Positions 22,989 through 35,700 of a DNA stretch of 64,000 nt are shown in pieces (the stretch's first letter is position 1; each line of letters starts with the position of its first letter). Source of the DNA: Nectonema munidae (Eukaryota > Nematomorpha > Nectonematoida > Nectonematidae); the NCBI GenBank assembly GCA_030549495.1, contig JAUIRK010000862.1:423126-487125 (forward strand), in the 5' to 3' direction. A program made the position numbers and the translations under genes. Below the pieces are notes generated by a model. It was given only the letters and a program-made list of their open reading frames with translations. It searched no databases and was not told where the DNA came from.

Positions 22989-25346
22989 TATAAAAATCTT
23001 TCGTACCTATATTAAATAATAAATAATCTATCTTTTTATTATTGTAAAGACTGAATCAATTAGTTCAATTAGCATAAAATTATTAAACCCTTGATTAAAA
23101 ACAACAAAAGCGTTAATCAATTACTGGATACCCAGATATACAGCCTTACCAAGAGTATAAGAAGATTTTCCATATCTACTCCATATATTCAGTGAAAAAT
23201 CGTCTTATCCAAGTATAAGCCGAACATATAAATCTCGAGTCAATCCTTACTCTTATTCACATTCTGCAAGTTCTCATTGATCTTATTTAAAATTCGATTT
23301 GACAAATCCAAAAATAGAGATAGAAAAATACACATCTCATGCGTCGTAAACGGGTAATAAAATACACATTTGTGAAGATTATTTCTCCAAAATCACAATC
23401 GATACCACTTTCATTATCAGAAATAAAGATTCCTGCGTGTTGCTTATCTCTACTGTATATGTTCTCAAACGGGTGTCATGTCCTTCTCCATCTAGACTCC
23501 CTTCATCTTTAGACAAATCAACCATTTTTCAGAACCCAAGGATAAGACGCCCCCCCCCCTATTAATGTTCACACAACCGTGCGTGACTCACACGTGCAAG
23601 AACAGGTGAAAAATTTTCTCCCACGTTAACGTACACTCTCATACACATTTCTTGCCTCTTTATTTTATTAACCCTTTTTAGCCCTCAGTAACATACTGAG
23701 GCACAACTAGTTTAATTTATTATAAAAGAGCAAAATTTTTATTTATTAATATTTCTTTCGTGATAAATATGTTGGAAAGAAAGAGGGTTGACCATTTGCC
23801 CATTATTATCTCATCCCAAATTTTATCATTGCCGTTTCTCCAAGTGTTTTTAAACAATAATTTTTCAGCAACTACTTGTTGAGTGTGAAGTCTAACTGGA
23901 TCGAATATTTCGTTTAACTAGTCTTAGAATTTTCCTGCGATACAAGTTCTTTGAAATCAAATCACTTCCATTCATTAATTCTATTTGTCTCAATTCTGAT
24001 TGCAGTTTCATCTCCAGATGCTACCCACTTGTTTACAAAAAACCCCATTTTTTTTGAACCTAAAAAATGTTTATATTTAACTCGTTATGATTCCTGCACG
24101 AATCGAGAATTCAATCATCTGCTAGCGAAGCTGTTTTATTTAAAGTAGAATTAGCCATTTCTCCTCCCTGCTGAGTTGTCACCGAAGCAATTAACATTCA
24201 TCATAGTTCTGTCGGTCGACGACCTTTAACAATTGTCCAAAAAACGATGTGTATGCCAATCTGACGTCGTCTTCTCAATATCACCGCACGTATTACGTAT
24301 ACCACCTGAAATGCATGTTTATCCTCTCTGAATCTCATAATGAAAATTTGTCATTTATTAGAGATATTGTAGCTACTTTTATTTTTGAGAGTAGTGGCAA
24401 CCCTGGTAACTTACACTCCAATTATTTTTACCTTTATCTAAGAGCAAATTTTTTCAATTATGTACATCTTTCTTCTCTCAATGCAAATTTTCGCGAACCT
24501 AAATTACATTCACAACATTTAGGCGAACATTCTACACCCATAGCCTGAGTACTGAAGAAATTTCCATTAATTTAACATTTAGGCGAAAATTAGTCTCAGG
24601 AATGCACTTTTTTCACTCTATTTCTCTCTTTGGCCAACTTAACTCCTTTTGTGGGATGTGAAAGAATTTAGCTTTCTTCGTTACGAACACTTTTTATGTA
24701 TAATGAAAAATTTTAAACTTTCTGCATCGAAATTCTTTAGTTTTGTCACACAAAGTCGTGAAACATAAATGATAAGTTCCGAAACAACGAGACTCCATTT
24801 TTCCAATCAAATTTAAAGCACTTTAAGGACAGCGGAGTAGTCGACTACTATTTATACTTGAAAAATTATTCTTATAGGTTTTTCCTTCAGTAATAGTGAG
24901 CAAGGTTTGCGGGACATTTATTTCCTATTTGAAAATGCACTGTAAATATAATTTTTACTTATGCAAATATCGTGCATGGGTGTGTGATCTAACAAATTAC
25001 AATTTTCTAATTTAAAGCTCTTTCTCGTCATTTTGCATAAACAGAAATTCGTTTACATTGACATTTCTTAACATTATAGGGTCATTCAGTTATAATGAAA
25101 ATTGTATCAAAATATGCAGCTAGCGATTTTAGAAAAAGTGCAAACATTTTAAGAGATCGATTTATACCAATTTTATGTATAAAGCTTATCCTTAAAGAAG
25201 GGGCCGTAAAACATTTAGGGTTATAATGGACAAAACTGAATAGTGGGTCCTGAAGTAAGCGGAGAAAGGGAACAGTACTAGAAATAGAGCCTTTTACTCA
25301 TCGTACCATTTTGCATCTTCTTATCTGCGTTAATCAATATTTGCAC
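22989..25346. other. Intergenic, no gene recognised
   Basis: AT-rich sequence. A run of ten C lies at 23550-23559, and its right-arm partner near 33,880 has no such run. Frames such as plus 24249-24548 show no similarity that I can name. Confidence 0.5.
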
Positions 25347-26013
25347 TAGAGTCCTGCGCGAATATGCTTTTTCCTACCCCCATTTTCCCACGCATGCAAA
25401 AATATAATCCGCTTTCGTCCACACTCACAATAAAAAAAAATTTGTCCTCGTCCCGCTTATTTACACTTATCCTCAAATTTTTGAAAGGATTTCTTGTGAT
25501 AAAATAACACACACTAAAAAACAGCAATATAATTGAAGCTAAGAATTTTTTTTAATGAATTAAAAGATAGGTTTATAGAAAAATGAAAACCTTATTATAT
25601 AGTATTCAAACTTTTCATTGCACAATATTTAAAAATAAAATATCATTAAAAGAAGAATGTTTCAAATATGTTCTTCTTTCATTTACTATAAATCTAATTA
25701 AGCTAAAGTCCTTTCACTTGTTGCACTTGTAGCCATTATTTAATGCAAGTGATGCTAGAAAAATATAAGAGATAGTATATCATGTGATAAGATGTAGGCT
25801 GCGTAGATGTTGTACTTTGGCCCTGTGTATTTGTAAGATTATCATAGAGAGATAAGTAATATTGCAATTGCATATACCAAGATCAATTATAAAGTATATT
25901 ACGAAAAAGTTCGATTTCCATAATTTCAATTGGTTTACATTTCATTCAACTTACAATTATATTAGCCGAAACATAAAAAATTTTTGCCCACGATCACCCG
26001 CTGCAGGACTTTA
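25347..26013. mobile_element. Probable hAT-type MITE or deletion derivative
   Basis: It begins TAGAGTCCTGCGCG and ends CCCGCTGCAGGACTTTA, giving an inverted end TA(G/A)AGTCCTGC with one mismatch. The flanking octamers ATTTGCAC (25339-25346) and GTTTGAAC (26014-26021) agree at six of eight positions, as an aged hAT target duplication would. The interior (667 bp) is AT-rich with no transposase recognised. Confidence 0.55.
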
Positions 26014-27474
26014 GTTTGAACAATAGTGAGTTATAATTAACTGTCATATTTTTTTGATTAATGCAGATAAGAAGATTTAAAACTTTCTAAAAGTGCCTCT
26101 TTTGTTTGCGAAAGGGATGAAGGTGTGTATTAAGTATAATAAGTGTAACAAATAAAAAAAAAATTAATTTTACCAATTATGAAGAGAAAGGGGTACAAAA
26201 AAGTGAATGTTGTATTGTGAATATAAAAAGAAGAAATGAAAATTGTTAATAATGAGGATTAGGGACGTTAAATGCAGTGTAATATACGCCATGAATTTGA
26301 TCGATAATATGTTTTATTGTGTAGTGTGCGATTCAGTTGGGGTGTATTACTGTGTATGTTGAATTTAGATGTGTGATGTACACGGTATGTGACTATTGGT
26401 ATATGTGGTATCTATTTAAATTTAATATATCAAAAAAAGGTTATTTGAAATTGGTATGAAAATAAATGAAAATTACATTGAACGACAGTAGTAGGACAAA
26501 CATGCACTAAGTTGCAGACTACTAGCACTTATGGAAGAACCTGCACAGTAACGTGAAAATTTCTAAGATGGATTATCGAGATATTTTCTCTAGTTTAAAG
26601 CTTTTTACTTGCCAAGAAATAGAGACGGAGGCTGATGTCACGGTTTTTGGCCGGACCCCATGTTGGCTCCTTACATCAAATACCTATTTTACTGGATTTA
26701 AAATTTACTCGAAACTTTTTATAATTTAATTTTTTTGAGTGGGTTTTGCATCCAGGGGAAAAAATATCTCTCTTATCTGGACGGATGAATCTTAGACCAA
26801 GAGCATTCTTTATTTGTGGTCTCTGTTGGCATTGGAACGTGAAAGCACCATAAAATTTTAGAATTCTAAATATCAATAAGTAATTCTCATGAAAAAAATT
26901 GATAAGTTTTAAATTTTTTAGATTTAAACCTATTTCTTTACAACTTTTTAAAAACTTGGCCTTTGTTTGACCCCCTCACTTTTGAAAATCTAGAACTGCC
27001 ACTGCTTGATAGGTATACATTATATCTATTAAATGTTAAATCTTTATTAAAAACTAATCTTATATCTTTTTTGTACAATTTATTTTTGAATCGATATATT
27101 TCTATTTGATAACAATTTCCTGCTCGCTATTTTTTTTGTCTTTCGCAATATAATAAATAAAATGGAGAAATACTTAAATTTCTAACTGAATTATATCAAA
27201 TTTTTAAATAATATGTAGTATTATATTTTATTCTCTTTTTGCTGTGAATTAAATATTTTTTCCTTAATTAAACATATTCTTTTGTACTTTAGCGTTGTTG
27301 AGTTTATTAAAACTACCGTTTTAAAACCATTATATTTATCTAATAACGTTAATTTAGAATATAGTTTTGATATTTCTTTTAATACCATTGATTATAACTA
27401 TAGAGCCTACTAAACTTTTAATTTTATCTCAAACATTTCTAAAATGTTAACCTTTTTAAAATTTCTATTCAGTC

Positions 27475-28220
27475 TATAAGTCGACCCCCAAAATGAGAGT
27501 AATTTTTTTACGATTTTTGCTAATATCTGAGGTATAAGTTGAACTCTAAAATACAGAACTCGACTAAATTGTCAGCTAGACTAAGCAGCAGTGTAAAAGT
27601 TACCATATATAAAACATATTGTAAAAGTAGTTCTACTTACAATATGAAATGATATATAAGGTAGTATTAACATAAATCTCTAGTTTTCATACTCACTTTC
27701 ACTTCTTTTTCTCTCTAATTTAGTCTGTTCCCAACTCTCCTACTAACCAGATAAAATTCTTTACCTTTGATTAATAGCAATTTTAAGGTAATGGTAGTTC
27801 TATTACATTATTAGTGTCGAATTAGAATATGATTGTAAAATGTGTTTTTTTTCTAAAAAAATTAAAAAAAGCAGGCGATATTTTCTAAAATTGAAAGAAC
27901 AGAATATTTTCGGAAAATTTATATATGTATATAAAGTGAAATTATATATCTCCTTCCCACTCTAAAAAAATTCTAAATGATATTATATAATAATCAGAGA
28001 AATTTTGATGAAGCAGTAAAAAAAGTAAATCATTCACTAAAAAAATTTTTTAGTGGGGGGGGGGGGGGGGAGATAACAGAAAAGTACCGTATTTACATTA
28101 GTAGCTACATGTATTTACATCGGTAGTTACCGCACCGAAGCTGTCGTCGGTATTAGCCTTAGGTTATGCGTAATATGCCACAAGATCCTCAATTTTGGGG
28201 GGCTAAAAAGTCGACTTATA
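27475..28220. repeat. Candidate inverted ends of an unknown DNA transposon
   Basis: TATAAGTCGACCCCCAAAAT at 27475 faces an inverted similar sequence (CCTCAATTTTGGGGG ... AGTCGACTTATA) ending at 28220. TATAAGTCGAC motifs at both ends of about 746 bp suggest a transposon, but no target duplication or transposase is visible. Confidence 0.35.
27601..27662. repeat. Long hairpin sequence
   Basis: The two halves can pair as CATATTGTAA(AA)GTAG with CTACTTACAATATG around a TT loop, extended outward by TACCATATATA with TATATAAGGTA. It is preserved almost exactly (one difference) at about 30,161-30,222 in the other arm. Confidence 0.6.
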
Positions 28221-28282
28221 CACCGATTTCAATTCAAAGATATTCTGTTATCCTTTGTATTTTTGTGCGTCTTAGGTTTGCC

Positions 28283-28540
28283 CAGTGCCGGATTAACATA
28301 GTAGCAGCTGCTACAGGCCCCGTGCTTAGTTGAAAAATGCGTCAAAAAAACCTTTAAAGTTTTCTTCAATTCTTCTTTTATATTTCCTCCTTAAAATAAA
28401 TTTTTGCTCTTGAATTTTGGGTTTTTATCTTCTTTGTAAAATCTAGATCGATTTTATTAAAAAAATTTTTTACTTCCTAACAATCATTTGTAAATTTAAT
28501 CGATCTGCTACATGCCTCGCACTTGGTAGATCCGGCACTG
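28283..28540. mobile_element. MITE with CAGTGCCGGAT ends
   Basis: It begins CAGTGCCGGATTAAC and ends TAGATCCGGCACTG, an inverted repeat of about 11 bases plus scattered matches, 258 bp long. CAGTGCCGGAT starts are common in ZMYM1-associated hAT elements. The flanking octamers do not match, so the target duplication is not confirmed. It spans the place where the two palindrome arms stop aligning well. Confidence 0.55.
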
Positions 28541-29459
28541 TTTCGAAGTTATCAATTTAAAGAGTTTGTCAGATACATATCCCACTTTTATTTCCTATTT
28601 TATTGGACGTTTAATAACAAAATTCTGCGAATATACAAGTGGTAGTTTGGTTAAACCATAAGTCTACTGCAATTTTGTTTGCACTCTATAACACCGAATC
28701 TTAATCGTTTAAATTAGTATTCCTTCTTGATTTATTGGTTAGCAAATTCATTGATATTTTTATTAGGACCAATAATTGAGAATCTTATGAATCGTGCTTT
28801 TTCATATATTGGCATTGGAATCGTAGCTAGAATATTTACTACCCTCCCCGATACTTTTATTCAGATATTTTGAATTGTTAAAGGAAGATACTTAACTGGC
28901 CAAGCATTTGAAATCTAAAACGTTTGAATCTTTGCCTAATATTACCTATTGGAAATTTTTAATCATATTTTTAGGCTGAATGTAAGATGGCTGTTGTTTA
29001 AAATTTTAAAAAGCTCGGTATAAAAGTACAGACAATTCGAGATTCAACCACTCCCCGATTAAACTAATGGCGTAGCCCATATGCTTCTTTTTTAAGGACA
29101 ACAAAAGTCAGAAATAAAATAAAGAAAAGAATATTGTATACTTATATTTCAAATATATTTGCTATGAGTTTGTATGACTATATATATATAAATAATAATT
29201 GCGATAATTAAGTTAGGGAGAAAGATACAAATTGGTAGTAAAATTTTATTTAATATTTTAGTGAACCTTTAAATTGTTTAAAACTGAATCAAGATTTAAG
29301 GTGCCATGGAAGGAGTTTGAGATAAAAAGTGTTCTTATAATTGTTGAACGGAAAATAGAATTATCAATTTTATGAGGAATATGTAGTAGGCAAGAGGATC
29401 GGGTATTATAATTGTGTATAGACGAATTTAGAGAAAAGAAATTTCCAAAAGGGCCGTAA
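28541..29459. other. Poorly symmetric centre of the palindrome
   Basis: The arms lose clear pairing here. Only short phrases, such as ACATATCCC near 28574 with its inverse near 29385, still match, which puts the symmetry axis near 28.9-29.0 kb. No gene or transposon recognised. The stretch is either a real spacer or the lowest-quality part of a turned-around read. Confidence 0.5.
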
Positions 29460-32400
29460 TTAAAGAAGGATTTATAGTAAAACTTTAAAAAGCCAAATTC
29501 AGAGCAAATTTATTTTAAGGAGAAATATAAAGAAGGGTGGCTAAAGGTTTTTTATTTTGATTTCAACTAAGCGGGATATATATGATTAATCCGGCACTCT
29601 TTAAGCTAAGACACGCAAAAATACAAAGGATAACAGAATAATCAATTGAAATCGATTTTTGTATAAGTCGACTTTTTAACCCCAAGTGAGGATGTAATAC
29701 GCATAACTAAGGCTAATACCGACGACGGCACTACCGATATTTTGTAGCTACCCTAATGCAAATACGGTACTTTCTGTTATCTCCCCCACTAAAAAATTTT
29801 TAGTGAATGATTTACTTTTTTTACTTAGCTTCATCAAAATTTCTGATTATTATATAATATCATTTAGAATTTTTAAATTGGGAAGGAAGATATATAATTT
29901 CTTTATATACATATATATATAGGTTTCGAGTATGTTCTTTCATTTTAAGAAAATTATCGCCTGCTTTTTTTTAATTTTTTAGAAAAAAAACACATTTTAC
30001 AATCGTAACAATTCGACACTAATAATGTATTAGAACTACCATTACCTTAAAGTGCTATTAATCAAAGGTAAAAATTTTGTCTGGTGTAGGAGAGTTGAAA
30101 CAGACAAGATTAGAGAGAAAAGAAGTGAAGTATGAAACTAGAGATTTATATTAATACTACCTTATATATCATTTCATATTGTAAGTAGAACTACTTTTAC
30201 AATATGTTTATATATGGTAACTACACTGCTGCTAATCTAGCTGACAATTTAATCGAGTTCTTTTAGGATTCAACTTATACACCTCAGATATTAGCAAAAT
30301 CATGCTTCATTTTGAAGTCGTACATTTGGATAAAGGTAACATTTTAGAAAATATTTGAATAAAATTATTAAAAGTTTAGTGACTCCTATAGACACAATCA
30401 ATGGTATTAAAAGAAATATCAAGAACTTTATATTCTAAATTAACGTTATTAGATAAATATAATGGTTTTAAAACGGTAGTTTTAATAAACTCAACAACGC
30501 TAAAGTTAAAAAGAATATGTTTAATAAGGAAAATATTTAATTCACAGCAAAAAGAAGATTAAAATATAATACTACATATTATTTAAAAATTTGATATAAT
30601 TCAGTTAGAAATTTAAGTATTTCTCCATTTTATTTATTATATTGCGAAAGACAAAAAATAGCGAGCAGGAAATTGTTATCAAATAGAAATATATCGATTC
30701 AAGAAATAAATTGTACAAAAAAGATATAGGATTAGTTTTTAATAAAGATTTAACATTTAATAGATATAATGTATACCTATCAAGCAGTGGCAGTTCTAGA
30801 TTTTCAAAAGTGAGGGGGTAAACAAAGGCCAAGTTTTTAAAAAGTTGTAAAGAAATAGGTTTAAATCTAAAAATTTTAAAACTTATCAATTTTTTTCATG
30901 AGAATTACTTATTGATATTTAGAATTGCAAAATTTTATGGTGCTTTCACGTTCCAATGCCAACAGAGACCACAAATAAAGAATGCTAAGAAGTGTCCGTC
31001 AAATAAGAGGATATTTTTTCCCTGAATTTAAAACCACTCAAAAAAATTAAATTATAAAAAAGTTTCGAGTATTGGCGCATTATTTAATGTAAAAGTCAGC
31101 AAAATTGTGTGACATCAACTCCGTCCTCTATTTCTTGGCAAGTAAAAGCTTTAAATAGAGAAAATATCTCGATCATCCATGTAGAAAATTTTCACGTTAC
31201 TGTGCAGATTCTTCCGCCGAGTTGCTAGTGTCTGGCCAATTGCATGTTTGTCCTACTACTGTCGTTCAATGTAATTTTCATTTGTTACCCAATTTCAAAT
31301 AACCTTTTTTGATATATTGAAATTTAAATAGATACCAACATATACCAATAGTCACATACGAAGAACATCAATACATCTAGATTCAACATACTACAATAAT
31401 ACACTAGCTGAAAACACACTTCCCCACATATTATCGATCAAATTCATAAAATAAAATTCAATACACTGCATTTAACGTCTAATCCTCATTGATGGCAATT
31501 TTCATTTATCTTCTTTATATTCGCAATACAGCATTCGCTTTTATTTACCCTTCTCTTCATAATTGGTAAAATGTATTTTTTTATTTGTTACACTTATTAT
31601 ACTTAATACACTGTCCCTTTCCCACGGAATTCCAAATGCTTAAAATCTTCTTATCTCTGCATTAATCAAAAAAAAATATGACAGTTGAACCATAGCACTA
31701 TTGAAATAACAAACTAAAGTCCATTACGGCGAAAAAAAAATGGACAAAAACGGACATTGTTTCGGCTAATATAATTGTAAGTTGAAATGAAATTGTAAGC
31801 CAATTTGAAATTGGAAATCGAACTTTTCATGTTATACTTTATAATTGATAATGGCAATAGCAATTGCAATATATCTGCTATGATAATAAATACCTGTAAA
31901 GTACACAACATCTACGCAGCCGCATCTTATCGCATGATTATATATCTCTTATATTTTTCTAGCATCACTGCATTAAATAATAACAATGCAACAAGTGAGA
32001 CTTTAACAATTGGAATTTATAGTAAATGAAAGAAAACATATTTGAAACATTTTCTTCATTTTAATGATATTTTATTTTTAAATATTGTGCAATGAAAAAA
32101 TTTGAATATCTATAAATAAAATTTTCATTTTTCTATAAACCTATCTTTGAATTCATTAAAAAAAAAAATTCTTAGCTTCAATTATTAATTGCTGTTTTTT
32201 TAGTGTGTGTGTTATCGCAAAAGAATTCTTTCCAAGAAATTGCCCGAGGAGTGTAATGGGTATGCAGGACAAGTACAAGATTTTTTTTTATTGTGGAAAT
32301 TATTGTGACGAAAGCAAATTTGAATATTGCATTAATGAAGAAATGAAGGTAAGAAAAAAGCATATTCGCGCAGACTGGATCTGTAACGCGAATAGAAGAT

Positions 32401-34529
32401 TGCAGAAATGGTACGATGAGGAAAACTACTTCTAGTAACCCTTTCTCCCGTATTCAGCTTTTGTCCATTATAACTTTAAATGTTTTACGGCTCTTTAGGA
32501 TTAAGCTGCTATAAAATTGGTATAAAAATCGATCTCTTAAAAACAAAATCTTAACCTGTTTTTGATACAATTTCATTATAACTGAATGACCCTATAATGT
32601 TAAGAAATGTCAATGTAAAACAATTTCTGTTTATGCAAAACGAGAAAGAAGCTTTTAAATTAGAAAATTGTAATTTGTTAGATCACGCACCCATGCACGA
32701 TATTTGAAGTAAGAAAATTATATTTACAGTGCATTTTCAAATAATTGGTGTCCCGCAAACCTTGTAAAATTTATAAGAAATAATTTTTTCAAGTATAAAT
32801 GATGAAGTCGACTACTCCACTGACAAAAGAAGTAACTTTATTTGATTGGAAAAAATGGTGTCTCGATGTTTCCCGAACCTTATCATTTATGTTTCACGAC
32901 AAAGTGATTGACAAGACTTAAAAGAATTTCGATGCAGAAAATTTTTCATTATACATAAAAAGTGTTAAAATAACGAAGAAAGCCCAAATTCTTTTCATCC
33001 CTATAAAGTTAAAAATACGGCAAAGAAGAAATAAGTGAAAAGTCCATTCTAGTAGAACAAAACTAAATATTAAATTAATGATTTCTTCGAATTTATAGGT
33101 GTAGTGAATGTAATTTAGGTTCATAATAATTATTGAAGAAAGATGTACATAATTGAAAAAATTTATCTTCAAACAAAAAATTAAAAATAATTGGAATTAA
33201 TAAGTTGACCAGAAGACCTATAAAAATAAAAGTAGCTAATATCTAATAAATGACAAGTCATTGACCAGAAAGAGGATAAGCACATACTCAAGTGTGACCA
33301 TTGAAGAAGACAACGTCAGATTTTATCATTTTTAGACAATTAAGGTCGTCGATATAAAAGTATATTGAATGTTAATCGAGCTTTATTCAACAGGAAGGAA
33401 GAAAATAACAATTCTACTTTAAAATAAAACAGCTTCGCTAGTTGAATGATTAATTCTCATTCGTATCATAACAGAATTTAGGTCAAAAAAAATGAGTTTA
33501 ACAAAACAACATCTGGAGATCTGACTTGAAATAAATTAATGAATGGAAGTGTTTTCAAGTATCGCAGGAAAATAAGACTAGTTAAACAAAGAAATATTCG
33601 ATCCAGTTAGGCTCCACACTCAACAAGTAGTTGCTGAAAAATTATTGTTTAAAAACGCGGAAAACGGCAATGATAAAATTTGGTTAATTAATGTGGGCAA
33701 ATAATCAACCACTAATAACTTTCCAACATATTTATCACGAAGAAAATATTAATAAATAAAAATTTTGTAACTATAATAAAATTAAACTAGTGGCCAAATA
33801 AAGCCAAGAAATAAGTAACAATGAAGACAACGTGGGAAACTTTCACCTGTTTAATGCTACTTGTACGTAGTAGTCACGCACATTGTAGAAGCATCTTATC
33901 AGTTCTGAAAAAATGATTGTTCATCTAAAGAATAGAAAAGAGTCTAGGATGGAGAAGGACATGACACCCGTTGAAGACATATACAGTAAGAGATTAAACA
34001 GCACGCAGGAATCTTTATTTCTGATAATGAAGTGGTATCCATTGTGATTTTGGAGAAATTGTATTGCCCGTATTTTTTATTACCCGTTTAACGCATGAGA
34101 TCGTAGTATTTTTCTGTCTATTTTTGGATTTGTCAAATCGAAATTTTAAATTAAATCAATGAAAACGCAGAATGTAAGGATTGACTCGAAGATTAATAAG
34201 TTCGGCTATGACTTGGATAAGACAGATTTTTCACCCTGAATATATGGGTATGAATATGGAAAATCTTCTTAATTACTCAATTTTGGTAAGGCTGTCTGGG
34301 TATCCAGTGAATTGTTAACATATTTTTTAATAATTTTATGCTAATTGAACTAATTAATTCAGTCTAAACAATAATAAAAAGATAGATTATTTATTATTTA
34401 ATATAGGTACGAAAGATTTTTATAACTACATACAGTAACGTAGCCAAGAAGTTTTTAATTGGGATGTTATAGATGGGGCCAAGAAATAAATTGTTACTAA
34501 ATAAAAAATTTATTTTAACTTTAAAATAA

Positions 34530-35700
34530 TTTGGTTTTTTTGAGATTTCCCCTGCAAACTCCTTTTAAATACTCCGTGAAGGTCAATCTTCTTTACATAT
34601 TCAGATAAACTTAATAAATAATCAGAATTCTTTCATGGAGCATTGTGCTCTTTCTTTTTTAATTACTTTTTTTAGTGTTGAAAAGACCGTTCGCACATAA
34701 TCGGTAAATAATGTCATATAAATTATTTAAAAAACCAATAAAAACGAAAACGATAAAAAACGGACAATTGTCAAAGTCGTGACGAACGAAGATGGAAATT
34801 ACTTATGTTCAAAAATAGGGGCATTGACAGAAATAGTTAGCCAATAAATTTTAAAGGTATCGAAAAGAAAAATTGAGTATTTTAAAATTACAATAAATAT
34901 TTTTTCATATCTGTTTGTACCATCTGTCATAAGACACAAATAGTAGCATCGTTTACTAATTTTTGAAATAGTTAGAAAGGCAAAACTTCTAAAAATTTGA
35001 TTTTAACTTTTTTTAAAGAGACGTATTTAGCATTTTTTGAACTAGCAAATCTATAAATCAAAATTTTTTATAAAAAAGTAGAAGTTTAAAAAAAACACGG
35101 CGTTCGTCTTTTTCATTAAATAAGTTCAAAGAGACATTACATTCACTATCATAATTATTATTGGTGTCGGGGTTATGTGACATAAATGCACGAAGGAAGC
35201 CATTTGAAAGCAAGAAAAATCGTGCATCAAAACTGGGCTTATTGTAGTATCTAAAAATAATAAAGCAGACTAGCATATTTGAAATGTACTATTATACCTG
35301 TTTTTTCAAGTTGAAGCTGGTCAAGTGATGACACCGAGGTAGAAATCTCTTTCAATCAATTTGTGAATGTATATTTGAATTTCATGCTTTGATGAAAATA
35401 CTCTATCTATTTCAAAAGAATCGTTTCCAATGTTTATATTCATTTATTGTGAAACTATCGTCAGAATATAACTTTCTTCTACAACGCAAAACAAAAGCGC
35501 TTCTTGATGATTGAATATTCTAATATGGTCTCGATTAAACCAAATTTGAAAATTTAATAGTTATTTTCGGACTATTTATTAGGTTGCCTCTTTGATCAAG
35601 ATCATAGATTGCGTTTCTTCAGTATTTTTTGTGCGATTAATCCTGAAAATTAATGAAAGAAAGGAGGTGGCTACACAGTTTTTACTAAAATGATTATTTA
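34530..35700 (-). mobile_element. Second copy of the ZMYM1-like hAT
   Basis: Reverse-complement partner of the element at 20763-22980. The dimerisation-domain region lies at about 34,540-34,710 and the zinc-finger region at about 35,340-35,640. Reading frames are much more broken than in the left copy. Confidence 0.75.

Larger units (their letters stand above)
26014..28282. other. Intergenic; one hAT-like terminus, otherwise unassigned
   Basis: Near 26957-27004 the sequence ends CTAGAACTGCCACTG. Read inward on the minus strand this is CAGTGGCAGTTCTAG followed by a G-rich patch, the usual look of a hAT terminus, but no partner end or target duplication was found. A hairpin lies at 27601-27662. 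A run of 16 G lies at 28055-28070; its right-arm partner at about 29,785 has five C. Confidence 0.4.
1..28430 (+). repeat. Left arm of a giant inverted repeat
   Basis: This arm pairs in reverse complement with 29460-55102. Anchors matched by eye (left start with right end): 23/55080, 1209/54186, 5691/50188, 7001/48956, 9411/46838, 11841/44503, 16478/40219, 17982/38940, 20681/36494, 27009/30780, 27791/30042. The order never changes, and the sums rise smoothly from 55103 to 57833. This is the better-preserved arm: transposon reading frames, GT25 exons, terminal repeats and target duplications are clean here. It is cut by the window start, so its true outer end is unknown. Confidence 0.93.
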
